Origin: Komagataeibacter diospyri
GTDB taxonomy: Bacteria > Pseudomonadota > Alphaproteobacteria > Acetobacterales > Acetobacteraceae
Direction: 5' to 3'
DNA: 51,049 nucleotides
NCBI RefSeq assembly: GCF_006538165.1
Contig: NZ_BDLU01000006.1
Location: forward strand, 1 to 51,049
The position numbers and the translations under genes were made by a program. Position 1 is the stretch's first letter, and each line of letters begins with the position of its first letter. The notes beneath the pieces are model-generated. The model was given only the letters and a program-made list of their open reading frames with translations. It did not search any database and had not been told where the DNA came from. Positions 1 to 8,364 of the stretch are shown here, piece by piece.

Positions 1-2
1 AT

Positions 3-713
<711 letters not shown>

Positions 714-716
714 AAA

Positions 717-744
717 ACGTCTCCACAAAACCCGGGGCAATTCA
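717..744 (+). repeat. Right terminal inverted repeat of the IS3-family element
   Basis: Read outward-in on the minus strand this stretch begins TGAATTGCCCCGGG and continues TTTTGTGGAGAC, the usual TGA-starting terminus of IS3-family elements with a CCCGGG core. It ends just where sequence coding for an oxidoreductase C-terminus begins, so it marks the right boundary of the insertion. The left end is outside the window and the target duplication cannot be checked. Confidence 0.7.
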
Positions 745-935
745 ACGCGATCTTCATGGACCACGTTCATACGCCGGATCTGCCGTGCCCCCATTCGGTG
801 CAGCTCTTCAACTGGATTATCGACGGCAAGCTGAAGGCCCACATTGGCGGTACCTACCCGCTGGCCAACGCCGCCCGCGCCCATGCCGACATGGAAAGCG
901 GTGAAACGACCGGGAAGCTCCTGCTGATTCCGTAA
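745..935 (+). pseudogene. 3' remnant of a zinc-type quinone oxidoreductase / alcohol dehydrogenase
   Basis: The frame ending at the TAA at 933-935 reads IFMDHVHTPDLPCPHSVQLF, followed by a segment ending ARAHADMESGETTGKLLLIP. The last part is the typical C-terminus of NADPH:quinone oxidoreductases of the MDR superfamily, where the cofactor domain returns to the catalytic domain (AARAHADLE..TTGKLLL). Only about 62 codons remain downstream of the IS3 end, with no start codon, so the gene was interrupted by the insertion. The rest should lie beyond the left edge of the window. The ancestral gene stood next to the SDR / DJ-1 / MerR module and may have belonged to it. Confidence 0.7.
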
Positions 936-954
936 AAAAGCAGGAGAGCCGGGA

Positions 955-1896
955 TCATTCAGGCTTATTCGCCTCCCATTCCTTCCTGATCAGTTCCAGA
1001 CCCTCCTCATATGTCGTGACCCAAAGCGCGGGGAAATGGCGTTTGAATTTCGTTGAGTCGAAGAGATTGTCCTGCTCGTAGCGGGGCAGCAACTCCCTTA
1101 TCTCCCGCACCTGTTTTGAGAAAATGCCTGCGATGATCAGTGGCCATCTGCCGATAACCGAATAAGATGGCGTGCGTCCGAAAATCCTGCTCGCCATGGT
1201 GACGAATGTCTTATAGGTCGGCCGATCATCACAGCACGGCAGATGCCAGGTCTGGCCAAAAGCATTGGGTGTGTTGCCCAGGGTTGCCAGCCCCCGGCTC
1301 GCATCCGGCGTCCAGATGAGGGTCCGGCGCGTATCGTCACGGACCGGGACCAGAGGTCTTCTGCCTGCTTTCAGCCTGTCGATGATCAGGGCGTTGGTGA
1401 AGCTCTGCGTTTTTCCCGGACCATAGAATTCCGGTGCGCGGGCGATGAGCACGGGAATGTCTCCCCGCGCCATTTCTTCCAGCACCATGGACGCCATTGC
1501 AGCGCGCACCCGCCCTTTCCGGCCCACCGGGGCGAAGCGCGTTTCCTCCGTCTGGATATGACTGTTCTGCGGATACATGTAGGTATTGTCGAAATAGGCG
1601 AAACTGGCGCCCGCCGCCCGGCACGCCTGCAAGGCGTTCTTCAGCATGACCGGAAACCGCTCTTCCCAGAGCGTGCTGTCAGGGGGCAGGCCGGCTGTGA
1701 AATAGACGATCCGGCTGCCTTTCACCGCCTGTGTCGTCTGTCCTGCATCCAGCAGGTTCGCAGCCATAAGGGTATCGTCCTGGTTGACCTTGCGGGGATT
1801 GCGGCTCACGAGCCGCAGGTCGCCCGTATGATGCTGATGTAATGTCCGCGCCAGTTCCGTGGCGATCTGGCCATTTGCGCCCAGAATTGTCTGCAT
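955..1896 (-). CDS. NAD(P)-dependent epimerase/dehydratase-like SDR protein
   Basis: This 313-aa protein of the extended/atypical SDR superfamily starts MQTILGANGQIATELARTL. That is the glycine-rich NAD(P)-binding turn (GANGQIA, an atypical version of GxxGxxG) directly at the N-terminus. A YFDNTYMYP segment and RAPEFYGPG near residues 130-170 resemble the NDP-sugar epimerase fold, but the usual YxxxK pair is not obvious, so the reaction cannot be named. The start is supported by a GGAGG 10 nt upstream on the minus strand. It is transcribed divergently from the DJ-1 gene. The two promoters lie back to back and both carry the MerR-type 19-bp spacer described separately. The substrate is unknown; a role in electrophile or redox stress is inferred only from the neighbours. 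Confidence 0.8.
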   Translation of the reverse strand: MQTILGANGQIATELARTLHQHHTGDLRLVSRNPRKVNQDDTLMAANLLDAGQTTQAVKGSRIVYFTAGLPPDSTLWEERFPVMLKNALQACRAAGASFAYFDNTYMYPQNSHIQTEETRFAPVGRKGRVRAAMASMVLEEMARGDIPVLIARAPEFYGPGKTQSFTNALIIDRLKAGRRPLVPVRDDTRRTLIWTPDASRGLATLGNTPNAFGQTWHLPCCDDRPTYKTFVTMASRIFGRTPSYSVIGRWPLIIAGIFSKQVREIRELLPRYEQDNLFDSTKFKRHFPALWVTTYEEGLELIRKEWEANKPE

Positions 1897-1937
1897 GTGG
1901 GGCTGCCTCCATGGTGCCGAGCAGGTTTATCGTTACG

Positions 1938-1968
1938 ACGCTAACGTTGAAGTCAGATTTAATGTCAA
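1938..1968 (-). promoter_or_regulatory. MerR-type promoter of the SDR gene (19-bp spacer)
   Basis: On the minus strand TTGACA (1963-1968) and TAGCGT (1938-1943) are separated by exactly 19 bp. The spacer begins TTAAA and ends TTCAACGT, matching the pattern TTNAA-N6-TTNAACGT found in the two other promoters of this module. An over-long 19-bp spacer carrying a dyad is characteristic of promoters activated by MerR proteins through DNA distortion. Confidence 0.6.
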
Positions 1969-1976
1969 ACGACAGA

Positions 1977-2007
1977 TTGACCTTCAACTGGGCTTGAACG
2001 TTACAAA
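1977..2007 (+). promoter_or_regulatory. MerR-type promoter of the DJ-1/PfpI gene (19-bp spacer)
   Basis: TTGACC (1977-1982) and TACAAA (2002-2007) are separated by 19 bp. The spacer begins TTCAA and ends TTGAACGT, again TTNAA-N6-TTNAACGT. The -35 element lies 8 bp from the -35 of the divergent SDR promoter, so two operators are packed back to back. The predicted transcript would have a leader of about 35 nt before the ATG at 2047. Confidence 0.6.
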
Positions 2008-2046
2008 ACGGTTGTCCGCCCCCCTGTCGCATCAAAGGGACCAGCC

Positions 2047-2739
2047 ATGAGCCGTCATATCCTTCACGTTGCCACCAACATCGCGCATTTTGACAATCCG
2101 GCGCACCCAACGGGATTATGGCTGTCGGAACTGACGCATGCCTGGGACGAGTTTGCCGCCAGGGGTTATGAACAGCGCATTATCAGCCCCAGGGGTGGCA
2201 AGGTTCCGCTTGACCCGCGTGCGCTGAAATGGACGATGCGCGATGCCTCATCCAGAGCCTGGCTGGCCGATCCGGCAAAAATGGCCCTGCTCTCTTCAAC
2301 CCCCTGCCCAGCAGACATCAATCCGCAGGATTATGATGCGATCTACTTTACCGGGGGGCATGGCGTGATGTGGGACTTTCCAGACAATGAGGACCTTCAG
2401 GCCATCACCCGCGCAGTGTGGGAAAAGGGCGGCATTGTTTCCGCTGTCTGTCATGGATATTGCGGGCTTCTGAACACCCGTCTTACAGACGGTTCTTTTC
2501 TGGTCTCAGGGCGAAAAATCACCGGATTTTCGTGGACCGAGGAAAGGCTGGCGGGCGTATCGCGGGAGATACCCTACAACGCGGAAGCTGAGATGAAGGC
2601 ACGGGGCGCGCTATACGAAAAAGCCCTTCTGCCGTTCATGTCCCATGTCGTGGCGGATGGAAAACTGGTGACGGGCCAGAACCCTTCTTCTGCCAGAGCG
2701 ACCGCAAGAAAAGTCGCGTCCCTTCTGGGAGGACTTTAA
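2047..2739 (+). CDS. DJ-1/PfpI (Hsp31-type) family protein
   Basis: This 230-aa member of the DJ-1/PfpI class I glutamine-amidotransferase-like superfamily probably acts in the cytoplasm. The nucleophile elbow AVCHG puts the catalytic Cys at residue 135, and the upstream YFTGGHGVMWDFP motif is typical of the Hsp31/glyoxalase III branch. The length also fits that branch. Family members detoxify methylglyoxal or act as holdases; which applies here is not visible. AAAGGGA just upstream serves as ribosome binding site. The 3' end overlaps the convergent merR stop by 4 bp. Its promoter has the MerR 19-bp spacer. In Bacillus subtilis the MerR-family regulator AdhR controls an alcohol dehydrogenase and a DJ-1/PfpI protein in response to carbonyl electrophiles, a parallel that suits this context. 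Confidence 0.88.
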   Translation: MSRHILHVATNIAHFDNPAHPTGLWLSELTHAWDEFAARGYEQRIISPRGGKVPLDPRALKWTMRDASSRAWLADPAKMALLSSTPCPADINPQDYDAIYFTGGHGVMWDFPDNEDLQAITRAVWEKGGIVSAVCHGYCGLLNTRLTDGSFLVSGRKITGFSWTEERLAGVSREIPYNAEAEMKARGALYEKALLPFMSHVVADGKLVTGQNPSSARATARKVASLLGGL

Positions 2740-3248
2740 GGCGAAACAGCTTTTTTGCTGCGCCTCCTGCTCACGGACAGACGACGATCCGTGCTGTCCA
2801 GAAGGCGCACATCGTCAGGGGTCACGTCCAGGTTTTCGGGAGGCTCCATAAGCACATTCGTCAGGACACGATGGGCATTGGCCGCACAGTCCATGTCGTC
2901 AGGGCGTGCCTGAATGTCCGTAACCAGACGAAGGAGGTGGGTTTTGCTCTGGGCCAGACGTGCCTGCAGCGCCTCGATATCCGCAATCTTGCGTGTCAGT
3001 GCATTCATGAGGGCATCATGATCCCAGTGTTTCAGATCAGCGGGCAGCAGGGTGCGGATTTCATCCAGCGTAAATCCGGCCCGCTGTGCCATCGTGATGA
3101 GTCCCAGGATCAGCTCGGCCTGTGGCGGATAGGTACGGTATCCGTTGGAACGACGATCAACCGTTTTCAGGAGACCGATGCGCTCATAGAAGCGGAGTTT
3201 GGAAGTCGTAAGACCGGTTTGCCGGGCCAGTTCTCCAATTTTCATCAT
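2736..3248 (-). CDS. MerR-family transcriptional regulator
   Basis: This 170-aa regulator begins MMKIGELARQTGLTTSKLRF, the canonical MerR winged HTH, followed by YERIGLLKTVDRRSNGYRTY (wing). Residues about 80-112 form the long dimerisation helix. A single Cys (C121) lies after the helix; there is no metal-binding Cys cluster like that of MerR, CueR or SoxR, so redox or electrophile sensing by one Cys (NmlR/AdhR style) is possible but not shown. The C-terminus is a basic RRRSKKA tail. It is convergent with the DJ-1 gene and divergent from the alpha/beta hydrolase gene. A perfect 9-bp inverted repeat in front of it (3275-3296) and two related sites near position 1950 define its likely regulon. 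Confidence 0.9.
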   Translation of the reverse strand: MMKIGELARQTGLTTSKLRFYERIGLLKTVDRRSNGYRTYPPQAELILGLITMAQRAGFTLDEIRTLLPADLKHWDHDALMNALTRKIADIEALQARLAQSKTHLLRLVTDIQARPDDMDCAANAHRVLTNVLMEPPENLDVTPDDVRLLDSTDRRLSVSRRRSKKAVSP

Positions 3249-3271
3249 CTGTCTTCTGTTACAGGTTCATC

Positions 3272-3302
3272 TTGACGTTGAACTTATGTTCAACGTTAGC
3301 GT
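3272..3302 (+). promoter_or_regulatory. MerR-type promoter/operator of the alpha/beta hydrolase gene
   Basis: TTGACG (3272-3277), a 19-bp spacer and TAGCGT (3297-3302). The spacer holds a perfect inverted repeat ACGTTGAAC (3275-3283) - 4 nt - GTTCAACGT (3288-3296). Its right half and -10 region share a 15-base identical run (TTCAACGTTAGCGTC) with the minus-strand SDR promoter, which argues for one shared regulator. The site lies between the divergent merR and hydrolase genes and may also serve autoregulation. Confidence 0.7.
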
Positions 3303-3340
3303 CTGAGCAATATCAGTTCTGAATGCTCGGGAGAAGTATC

Positions 3341-4177
3341 ATGTCATTCGTCACGACATCCGACGGCGTAGAGATTTTCTACAAGGACTGGGGACCGAAG
3401 GACGCCCGGCCGATCGTATTCCATCATGGCTGGCCGCTCAGCGCCGATGACTGGGACACGCAGATGCTGTTCTTCCTGAGCAGGGGATTTCGCGTTATTG
3501 CGCATGACCGCCGCGGTCACGGACGTTCGGCGCAGGTGAGCGACGGTCATGACATGGACCATTACGCGGCTGATGCATCGGCAGTTGTCGAACGTCTCGG
3601 TCTGAAAAACGCCATTCATGTCGGGCATTCGACAGGGGGCGGACAGGTTGCCCGCTATGTTGCGCAATATGGTCAGCCTCAGGGACGTGTCGCCAAAGCC
3701 GTGCTCATCAGTTCCGTGCCGCCTTTGATGGTCCAGACGGACCGCAGTCCGGAAGGCGCACCGATCGAAGTCCTGAACGGACTGCGTGCCGGACTGGTGG
3801 CCAATCGCGCGCAGTTCTTTCTGGATGTGGCCGGCGGGCCGTTTTATGGCTTCAACCGTCCGGGCGCAGAAGTTTCGGAAGGGACGATCCGCAACTGGTG
3901 GCGTCAGGGCATGATGGGGAGTGCGAAAGCCCATTATGAAGGGATCAGGGCATTCTCCGAAACGGACCAGACGGAAGACCTGAAAGCCATTACCGTCCCG
4001 GTGCTTGTGCTACAGGGCGATGATGATCAGGTCGTGCCTTATAAAAATGCGGCCATCCTTCAGGACAGGCTGCTTCAGAACAGCACGTTGAAAATCTATC
4101 CCGGTTATCCGCATGGCATGCACACGACCCATGCCGATATCATCAATGCCGATATCCTGGCGTTTATTACCGACTGA
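3341..4177 (+). CDS. Alpha/beta hydrolase, non-heme chloroperoxidase-like
   Basis: This 278-aa protein closely follows the cofactor-free haloperoxidase/esterase branch of the alpha/beta-hydrolase superfamily. It has an oxyanion-hole region HHGWPLSADDW, an HDRRGHGRS strand-turn, a nucleophile elbow GHSTGGG with Ser97, an acid segment VLQGDDDQVVP and a terminal His in PHGMHTTH. Such enzymes hydrolyse esters and can form peracids or halogenate in vitro; the physiological substrate is usually unknown. I chose the ATG at 3341, five codons plus one inside the longest frame, because GGGAGAAG lies at 3329-3336 directly before it and the family normally begins at MSxFxTxDGxxI. It is divergent from merR and preceded by the MerR-type promoter, so it is probably induced together with the DJ-1 and SDR genes. 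Confidence 0.9.
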   Translation: MSFVTTSDGVEIFYKDWGPKDARPIVFHHGWPLSADDWDTQMLFFLSRGFRVIAHDRRGHGRSAQVSDGHDMDHYAADASAVVERLGLKNAIHVGHSTGGGQVARYVAQYGQPQGRVAKAVLISSVPPLMVQTDRSPEGAPIEVLNGLRAGLVANRAQFFLDVAGGPFYGFNRPGAEVSEGTIRNWWRQGMMGSAKAHYEGIRAFSETDQTEDLKAITVPVLVLQGDDDQVVPYKNAAILQDRLLQNSTLKIYPGYPHGMHTTHADIINADILAFITD

Positions 4178-4438
4178 AGATCGCGTCCCGACGATGTGGC
4201 CTTTGACGTCAGTAGGTGGTGATTTTGTCTCGTTACCTGCCTTGTCGTGAAGTCAGTCCCCGCAATGTGGCTGGGCTGGAGTTCGTCTGTAAACGTCGGC
4301 TTTACGAAAACGTCTCTGATGGACGTAATGTCCTGAATGCGGACATCAGTAGCCTGTCCGCTCTGTTCTCACCAAGCAGACAGGCAGTTACCGACAGGAA
4401 AAGGCGAATGCTGGCTGTGGGTGACAATTTCCCTCTTG
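4178..4438 (+). other. Intergenic stretch without a supported gene
   Basis: The DNA between the hydrolase and nhaA stop codons contains an open frame from 4216 that runs on antisense into nhaA. It has no recognisable motif and no convincing ribosome binding site, so I do not call a gene here. Confidence 0.5.
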
Positions 4439-4468
4439 CCGGCCATCTTCTACCGGGAAGATGGCCGG
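4439..4468 (-). terminator. Hairpin at the nhaA 3' end
   Basis: CCGGCCATCTTC (4439-4450) and GAAGATGGCCGG (4457-4468) form a perfect 12-bp stem with a 6-nt loop. It includes the nhaA TAG codon. No T-tract follows on either strand, so it may be a bidirectional barrier or an RNA-stability hairpin rather than a classical intrinsic terminator. Confidence 0.5.
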
Positions 4469-5655
4469 TCATGCTGAGGCAAGAAACGCAACCAGAACCA
4501 CCCCATCAGGGCAGACAGGACAGAACCGGCGAAGATGCCCATCTTGGCCAGGGTCACAAGATCTGATCCGGAAAATGCCAGGTTCGCGATAAACAGGCTG
4601 ATCGTAAATCCGATGCCGCACAGCAGCGAAAGACCAAACAGCATTCCCATTGGTGTTTCGGCCGGAAGCGTGGTGATCTTCAACCGGGTCGAAAGCAGCG
4701 TCGCGCCAAAGACACCGACAGGCTTGCCAACAATCAGTCCCAACATGATCCCGAGCGGAACAGCCTCCAGCGTTCTGTCCGGATGAACGCCCACCAGTGA
4801 AACACCCACGTTCATGAAGCCGAAAAGTGGCAGAACCACCCATGTGACAAAGGGGGCCAGCGCGGAGCCTGTTTTATCGAGAGGCGTAACTGGTCCAACG
4901 CCTTTTCCGGATGTCGTCGCCGGCAGACAGAGTCCGGTTATTACCCCGGCAAGAGTTGGATGCAGGCCAGATTCCAGAAGTGCTATCCATAGGAGAATGC
5001 CTGCGGTGGCATAACTCCATAACGTCCTGATCCCGGCCCTGTTCGCTCCGATCAATGCTGCAGTAACGATCCCGACCGCTACAAGTGCTGGCCAGTACAG
5101 AGCGCTCCCGTAAAACAGGGCGATCACCAAGATACCCAGCACGTCATCGAAAATGGCCAACGCCATCAGCCAGGCCCTGGCGCCAGGCGAGACATGCTTT
5201 CCAAGAGCAAGAATGATCGGCAACGTGAATGCAGCGTCCGTTGCAACAGGAATAGCCCAGCCGCGCGTCGCTTCCGGATGCCCGCATGTCACCAGAAGAT
5301 ACGTCAGGGCGGGCACGATCATGCCGCCCAGTGCCCCGATAAGCGGCAGGGCAACGCGGCGTAGTGATGAGAGGTGCCCTGAGACGGTTTCCTTCTTGAT
5401 TTCGAGAATGACCACCAGAAAAAACAGGGTCATAAGCCCGTCGGAGACCCATGCGTCCATGTTTTCCGGCCCATGCGTGCCCAGAAAGGAAAGCTTCATG
5501 GGGGTCGTTATCAGGGCTGTATAACCCAGCGCCCACGGTGAATTTGCCAGGACAAGACCCGCAAGAGAGGCGAGCAGGAGAACAGACGCCCCGCCTGCGG
5601 GAGAGCCAAGGAAACGTCGAAGATGGGCGGCGGACGCAATAAAGGATTCAGTCAT
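4450..5655 (-). CDS. nhaA: Na+/H+ antiporter NhaA
   Basis: This 401-aa inner-membrane antiporter exchanges cytoplasmic Na+ (or Li+) for external H+. The sequence is a chain of hydrophobic segments (about 12 membrane spans expected). It includes the paired aspartates of the transport site in LAIFDDVLGILVIALFY, the VATDAAFTLPI segment and a C-terminal LCGIGFTISLFIANLAF, all NhaA hallmarks. The length agrees with the family (E. coli 388 aa). I prefer the ATG at 5655 (MTESFIASAAHLRRFL), preceded by AAAGAG, over the in-frame TTG/ATG 10-13 codons upstream, because family members begin close to this point. It is monocistronic and convergent with the alpha/beta hydrolase gene. In acetic acid bacteria it would support pH and salt homeostasis; this is inferred from the family. 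Confidence 0.95.
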   Translation of the reverse strand: MTESFIASAAHLRRFLGSPAGGASVLLLASLAGLVLANSPWALGYTALITTPMKLSFLGTHGPENMDAWVSDGLMTLFFLVVILEIKKETVSGHLSSLRRVALPLIGALGGMIVPALTYLLVTCGHPEATRGWAIPVATDAAFTLPIILALGKHVSPGARAWLMALAIFDDVLGILVIALFYGSALYWPALVAVGIVTAALIGANRAGIRTLWSYATAGILLWIALLESGLHPTLAGVITGLCLPATTSGKGVGPVTPLDKTGSALAPFVTWVVLPLFGFMNVGVSLVGVHPDRTLEAVPLGIMLGLIVGKPVGVFGATLLSTRLKITTLPAETPMGMLFGLSLLCGIGFTISLFIANLAFSGSDLVTLAKMGIFAGSVLSALMGWFWLRFLPQHDRPSSR

Positions 5656-5718
5656 TTCTCTTTGTTGAACAGGACAGGGTTCCATACAAGTCAAAGGTTC
5701 TGCGCTATATTGTCATAA

Positions 5719-5990
5719 TGTTTCTTTTTACGTCCGCTTCTCGAATACCCGTTTTACGAGCTTTGCGTTCTGGATGAGGCAACTGCAGCCTTTTCCTCAT
5801 ATCTGCCCAAAGTCATCAATGATCCTGCGTTCTCCAATCATGCCATGCTGGCACTGCTTTAGTAGATGGTTCAACTCATGCCGTAGAGATTGCAGATCAG
5901 AATTTTGCGGTCGTTTTCCCTGACATGATTACTGGCGATAACATCAACTTCTTCGCTGGATCGGCCAGCCTGGGCCGCCAGATCCAGTAA
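5719..5990 (+). pseudogene. Degenerate coding remnant of unknown identity
   Basis: Two consecutive frames read like one broken protein. From 5719 to the TAG at 5860 the translation is protein-like (EYPFYELCVLDEATAAFSSY and on to FSNHAMLALL). A frame change at the stop continues as VDGSTHAVEIADQNFAVVFP and on to NFFAGSASLGRQIQ, ending at the TAA at 5988. There is no start codon. I do not recognise the family. It may be the tail of a gene lost by rearrangement; chance coding likeness cannot be excluded. Confidence 0.3.
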
Positions 5991-6482
5991 TACCCGCACC
6001 ATTGTGGCTTGTGTTATGGGCGTGTCGGGGTTGTGGAGCGGATTGCAGATTATTTGTCACAGTATCAAAGAAGCTGGCGGTATTCTCCTGCGCTGAAAAG
6101 ATATCAGGCATAACATCGTGCCGGATACCAGACGTATGGAAGGGCATAGGATCCCGTGGCCTTCGGTATTTTGCACGCTTTCTTCGCATCGACCCATTTT
6201 ATGAGACGGCTGCTGAACATGACCAGAAAGCGCGTTATAATGGATCGGGAATACTTCTGTCTGGTGAATACTCCCTCGGTGAATTCCTTGTATTTTTAAG
6301 AAATGGGTCTGTAGCTGGACAGTCTGCCTGTTCGTCAGAGAATGCTGGCCACTCATCTTCAGATGTCATTGCGAAGGCTTTATAAAAACATCACCAAACA
6401 TATATTATATTGTAATATAATAATTAATATAAATAATATTATATTTTATCAATGGATTTCTATCCATAATCCCCACGAATAT
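5991..6482. other. Non-coding, partly AT-rich gap before the efflux operon
   Basis: No gene is supported here. The first 350 bases have the mixed composition of decayed coding DNA, with short open frames on both strands. From about 6390 the sequence turns extremely AT-rich (long runs of TATAATAT type) and ends at the Fur-like site. Nothing else is recognised. Confidence 0.5.
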
Positions 6483-6501
6483 CATAATGATAATCATTTT
6501 C
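6483..6501 (+). promoter_or_regulatory. Fur box
   Basis: CATAATGATAATCATTTTC matches the 19-bp consensus GATAATGATAATCATTATC at 17 of 19 positions. It lies in the AT-rich promoter region about 120 bp before the first gene of the RND efflux operon. This suggests that iron (or manganese) through Fur represses the operon or the small secreted protein at its head. Confidence 0.7.
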
Positions 6502-6622
6502 ATAATATAAATTCCTTTCATAGGTGACATGTTCAGGTTCACGTCAGGTTTCTCTGTTATCGGTAGGAAGTCATCGTCGTGATGGCAGGAACTCTACGTT
6601 TGACAGGAAACAGACGCGTATT

Positions 6623-7099
6623 ATGCGAAGGATATTGCACGGTAGCCTGTATGCAGCCTGTATTTTCTTCCTGTTGGTATCGCCCACCCGGGCAGACAGC
6701 GGGACGGAAGGCATATGCATGACAGTCCAGCAGGGCATCCGCCTGCATGTGGACGGTATGTATGGCGGATATCCCCATTCCGTACTGCGCGATGCCGTGC
6801 TGCAGGGGGTGGCGTGCCCGTCTGATGAGGCTGAACTGCATGCATTCAGTCTTATCGCTGAGTCAGCCCCTCATCTGCGTATTTCCGTTACGAGGCCCAT
6901 GGGACAGGGGCAGCAGGGATCGATTTCCGCCCGGCTATTCGCGCAGGGGCACTTTATCATAGGGGAACGTATGTCCCTCTCCCCCCTGGCACGTTCCCAG
7001 TCTCCTTTTTCGGTTTCGTCCGACATCAACCTCATGATGGCGCGGCTGTGGAGCGATCTCGCCTTACGGATCAGTCATGGTGGTCCCGTCATTCCATGA
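6623..7099 (+). CDS. Secreted protein of unknown function heading the metal RND operon
   Basis: This 158-aa product is of no family I recognise. The ATG at 6623 is preferred over an upstream ATG 33 codons earlier because MRRILHGSLYAACIFFLLVSP-TRADS is a clean Sec signal peptide with cleavage expected after TRA or RADS. AGGAAACAG lies upstream. The mature protein has two Cys residues (in GICM and VACP) that could form a disulfide, and no obvious metal-binding His/Cys cluster. It starts 140 bp after the Fur box and ends 11 bp before the TolC-type gene, so it is probably part of the same operon. Small periplasmic proteins at this place in CusCFBA or CzcNICBA systems act as metal chaperones or regulators. 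That analogy is positional only. Confidence 0.65.
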   Translation: MRRILHGSLYAACIFFLLVSPTRADSGTEGICMTVQQGIRLHVDGMYGGYPHSVLRDAVLQGVACPSDEAELHAFSLIAESAPHLRISVTRPMGQGQQGSISARLFAQGHFIIGERMSLSPLARSQSPFSVSSDINLMMARLWSDLALRISHGGPVIP

Positions 7100-7110
7100 A
7101 GGCCTGAAGC

Positions 7111-8364
7111 ATGAAGCGCGTCATGCGCCCCATCCTGTCGGTCGCCATGACCGGCGCCCTGACATGGGGGGCTCTGGCCCGGGCTCAGGTCCCCCGGTCC
7201 GGCCCATCCTTCCATGAAGCGGTCGGCATGGCGTGGGCCATTGATCCGGTCCGCACCGAACTGCAGGTCAGTCACCATTCCGCCCGTGCCCGCGCGAGTG
7301 CGGCGGGGTCATGGTTTGCCGGTGGCCCTACCCTGTCGGGTGAATACATGGATGACCACATGCTGGGCAGTAACGAAGGCTATACGACGTATCAGGGCGG
7401 GGTGTCCGTGCCGCTATGGCTGCCGGGACAGGGCAGCGCTACCTGGCAGGTTGCAAGCGCGGAAGCTGCATCGCTTGATGAACAGCTCAATGTCGAACAC
7501 ATGGCACTATCCATCCGGGTGCTTGACGCTGGCGCTGCCGCCCTGATCGCCCGTACGCGGGTGGAGGTGGCCCATACCCTTTATGATGTGACAGCACGCA
7601 TGGCCACCAGCGCCACACGGGCGGTGCATGGTGGCGAACTGGCCTCGACCGATGGTCAGATGGCACAGGCGGCAGTGGAGAATGCCCGTAATGAACTGGC
7701 CCTGGCACAGGAGGAGGCCCGGAATGCAACGGCTGCACTGGAGGTGCTCCTCGGCCGCCCGGTTGTGCCGGATCTTGCGCGTTACGGGGCGAGCGACGTC
7801 ACCCACGCCCGCTTTATCGCGCCCCGTGACATGGAGGACAATGACCCCCGCATCAGGGTCGCGCACCGCAATGTTGAAGCTGCCGAGGCCAACATGAAGC
7901 TGGCGCGCCGTTCCTTCATGCCCAATCCGGAAATCGGCGTGGATGCGATCCATGAAAAGCAGTACGGCAGCCCGTGGGATGACCGGGTGGGCGTGAATTT
8001 CAGCATTCCCCTGCCCAGCGAGGTCCGCAACACGCCCATCATGTCCGAAGCGCGCAACCGGCTGGCTTCGGCTACCAGTCAGGAAACGCAGGCGCGGCGC
8101 ATGGTGCATCTGGAAATGATGCGGGTACGGGAACGCCTGATCGCAGCCACCACGGCGCGGCAGACCACCCGCACCGCATCCGAAAACATGGACAGGCGGG
8201 CCGAGGCGCAGGAACGGGCCTGGCGGCTGGGCGAAACCAGTCTGGATACGGCGCTTGCCGCCCGGCAGGCGGCGGCCAATACCCGGCTGGCCAGCGCCAG
8301 GGCCGAGGTGGAATGGCATGTCGCCAGCATCCGCATGCTGATCGCAACCGGGATCGTACCATGA
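7111..8364 (+). CDS. TolC-family outer-membrane channel of the metal efflux system (CzcC/CusC-like)
   Basis: This 417-aa outer-membrane efflux protein has a signal peptide at residues 1-25 (MTGALTWGALARAQ). Two repeats follow, rich in long Ala/Glu/Arg coiled-coil helices, e.g. NVEAAEANMKLARRSFMPNP and ASARAEVEWHVASIRMLI, with PNPEIGVDAI preceding a beta strand as in CzcC. As a trimer it would form the outer-membrane exit duct docked to the adaptor and the RND pump encoded next. The stop overlaps the adaptor start (ATGA), giving tight translational coupling. Metal specificity cannot be read from this subunit. CzcC-type proteins are about 400-430 aa, so the length is normal. Confidence 0.88.
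   Translation: MKRVMRPILSVAMTGALTWGALARAQVPRSGPSFHEAVGMAWAIDPVRTELQVSHHSARARASAAGSWFAGGPTLSGEYMDDHMLGSNEGYTTYQGGVSVPLWLPGQGSATWQVASAEAASLDEQLNVEHMALSIRVLDAGAAALIARTRVEVAHTLYDVTARMATSATRAVHGGELASTDGQMAQAAVENARNELALAQEEARNATAALEVLLGRPVVPDLARYGASDVTHARFIAPRDMEDNDPRIRVAHRNVEAAEANMKLARRSFMPNPEIGVDAIHEKQYGSPWDDRVGVNFSIPLPSEVRNTPIMSEARNRLASATSQETQARRMVHLEMMRVRERLIAATTARQTTRTASENMDRRAEAQERAWRLGETSLDTALAARQAAANTRLASARAEVEWHVASIRMLIATGIVP

Noticed and set aside
1243..1842. 199-aa plus-strand frame inside the SDR gene
   Set aside because: It is antisense to a supported SDR gene and has no motif or ribosome binding site.
4216..4566. 116-aa frame between the hydrolase and nhaA
   Set aside because: No similarity to any family known to me. 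It overlaps the nhaA 3' end antisense and has no good ribosome binding site.
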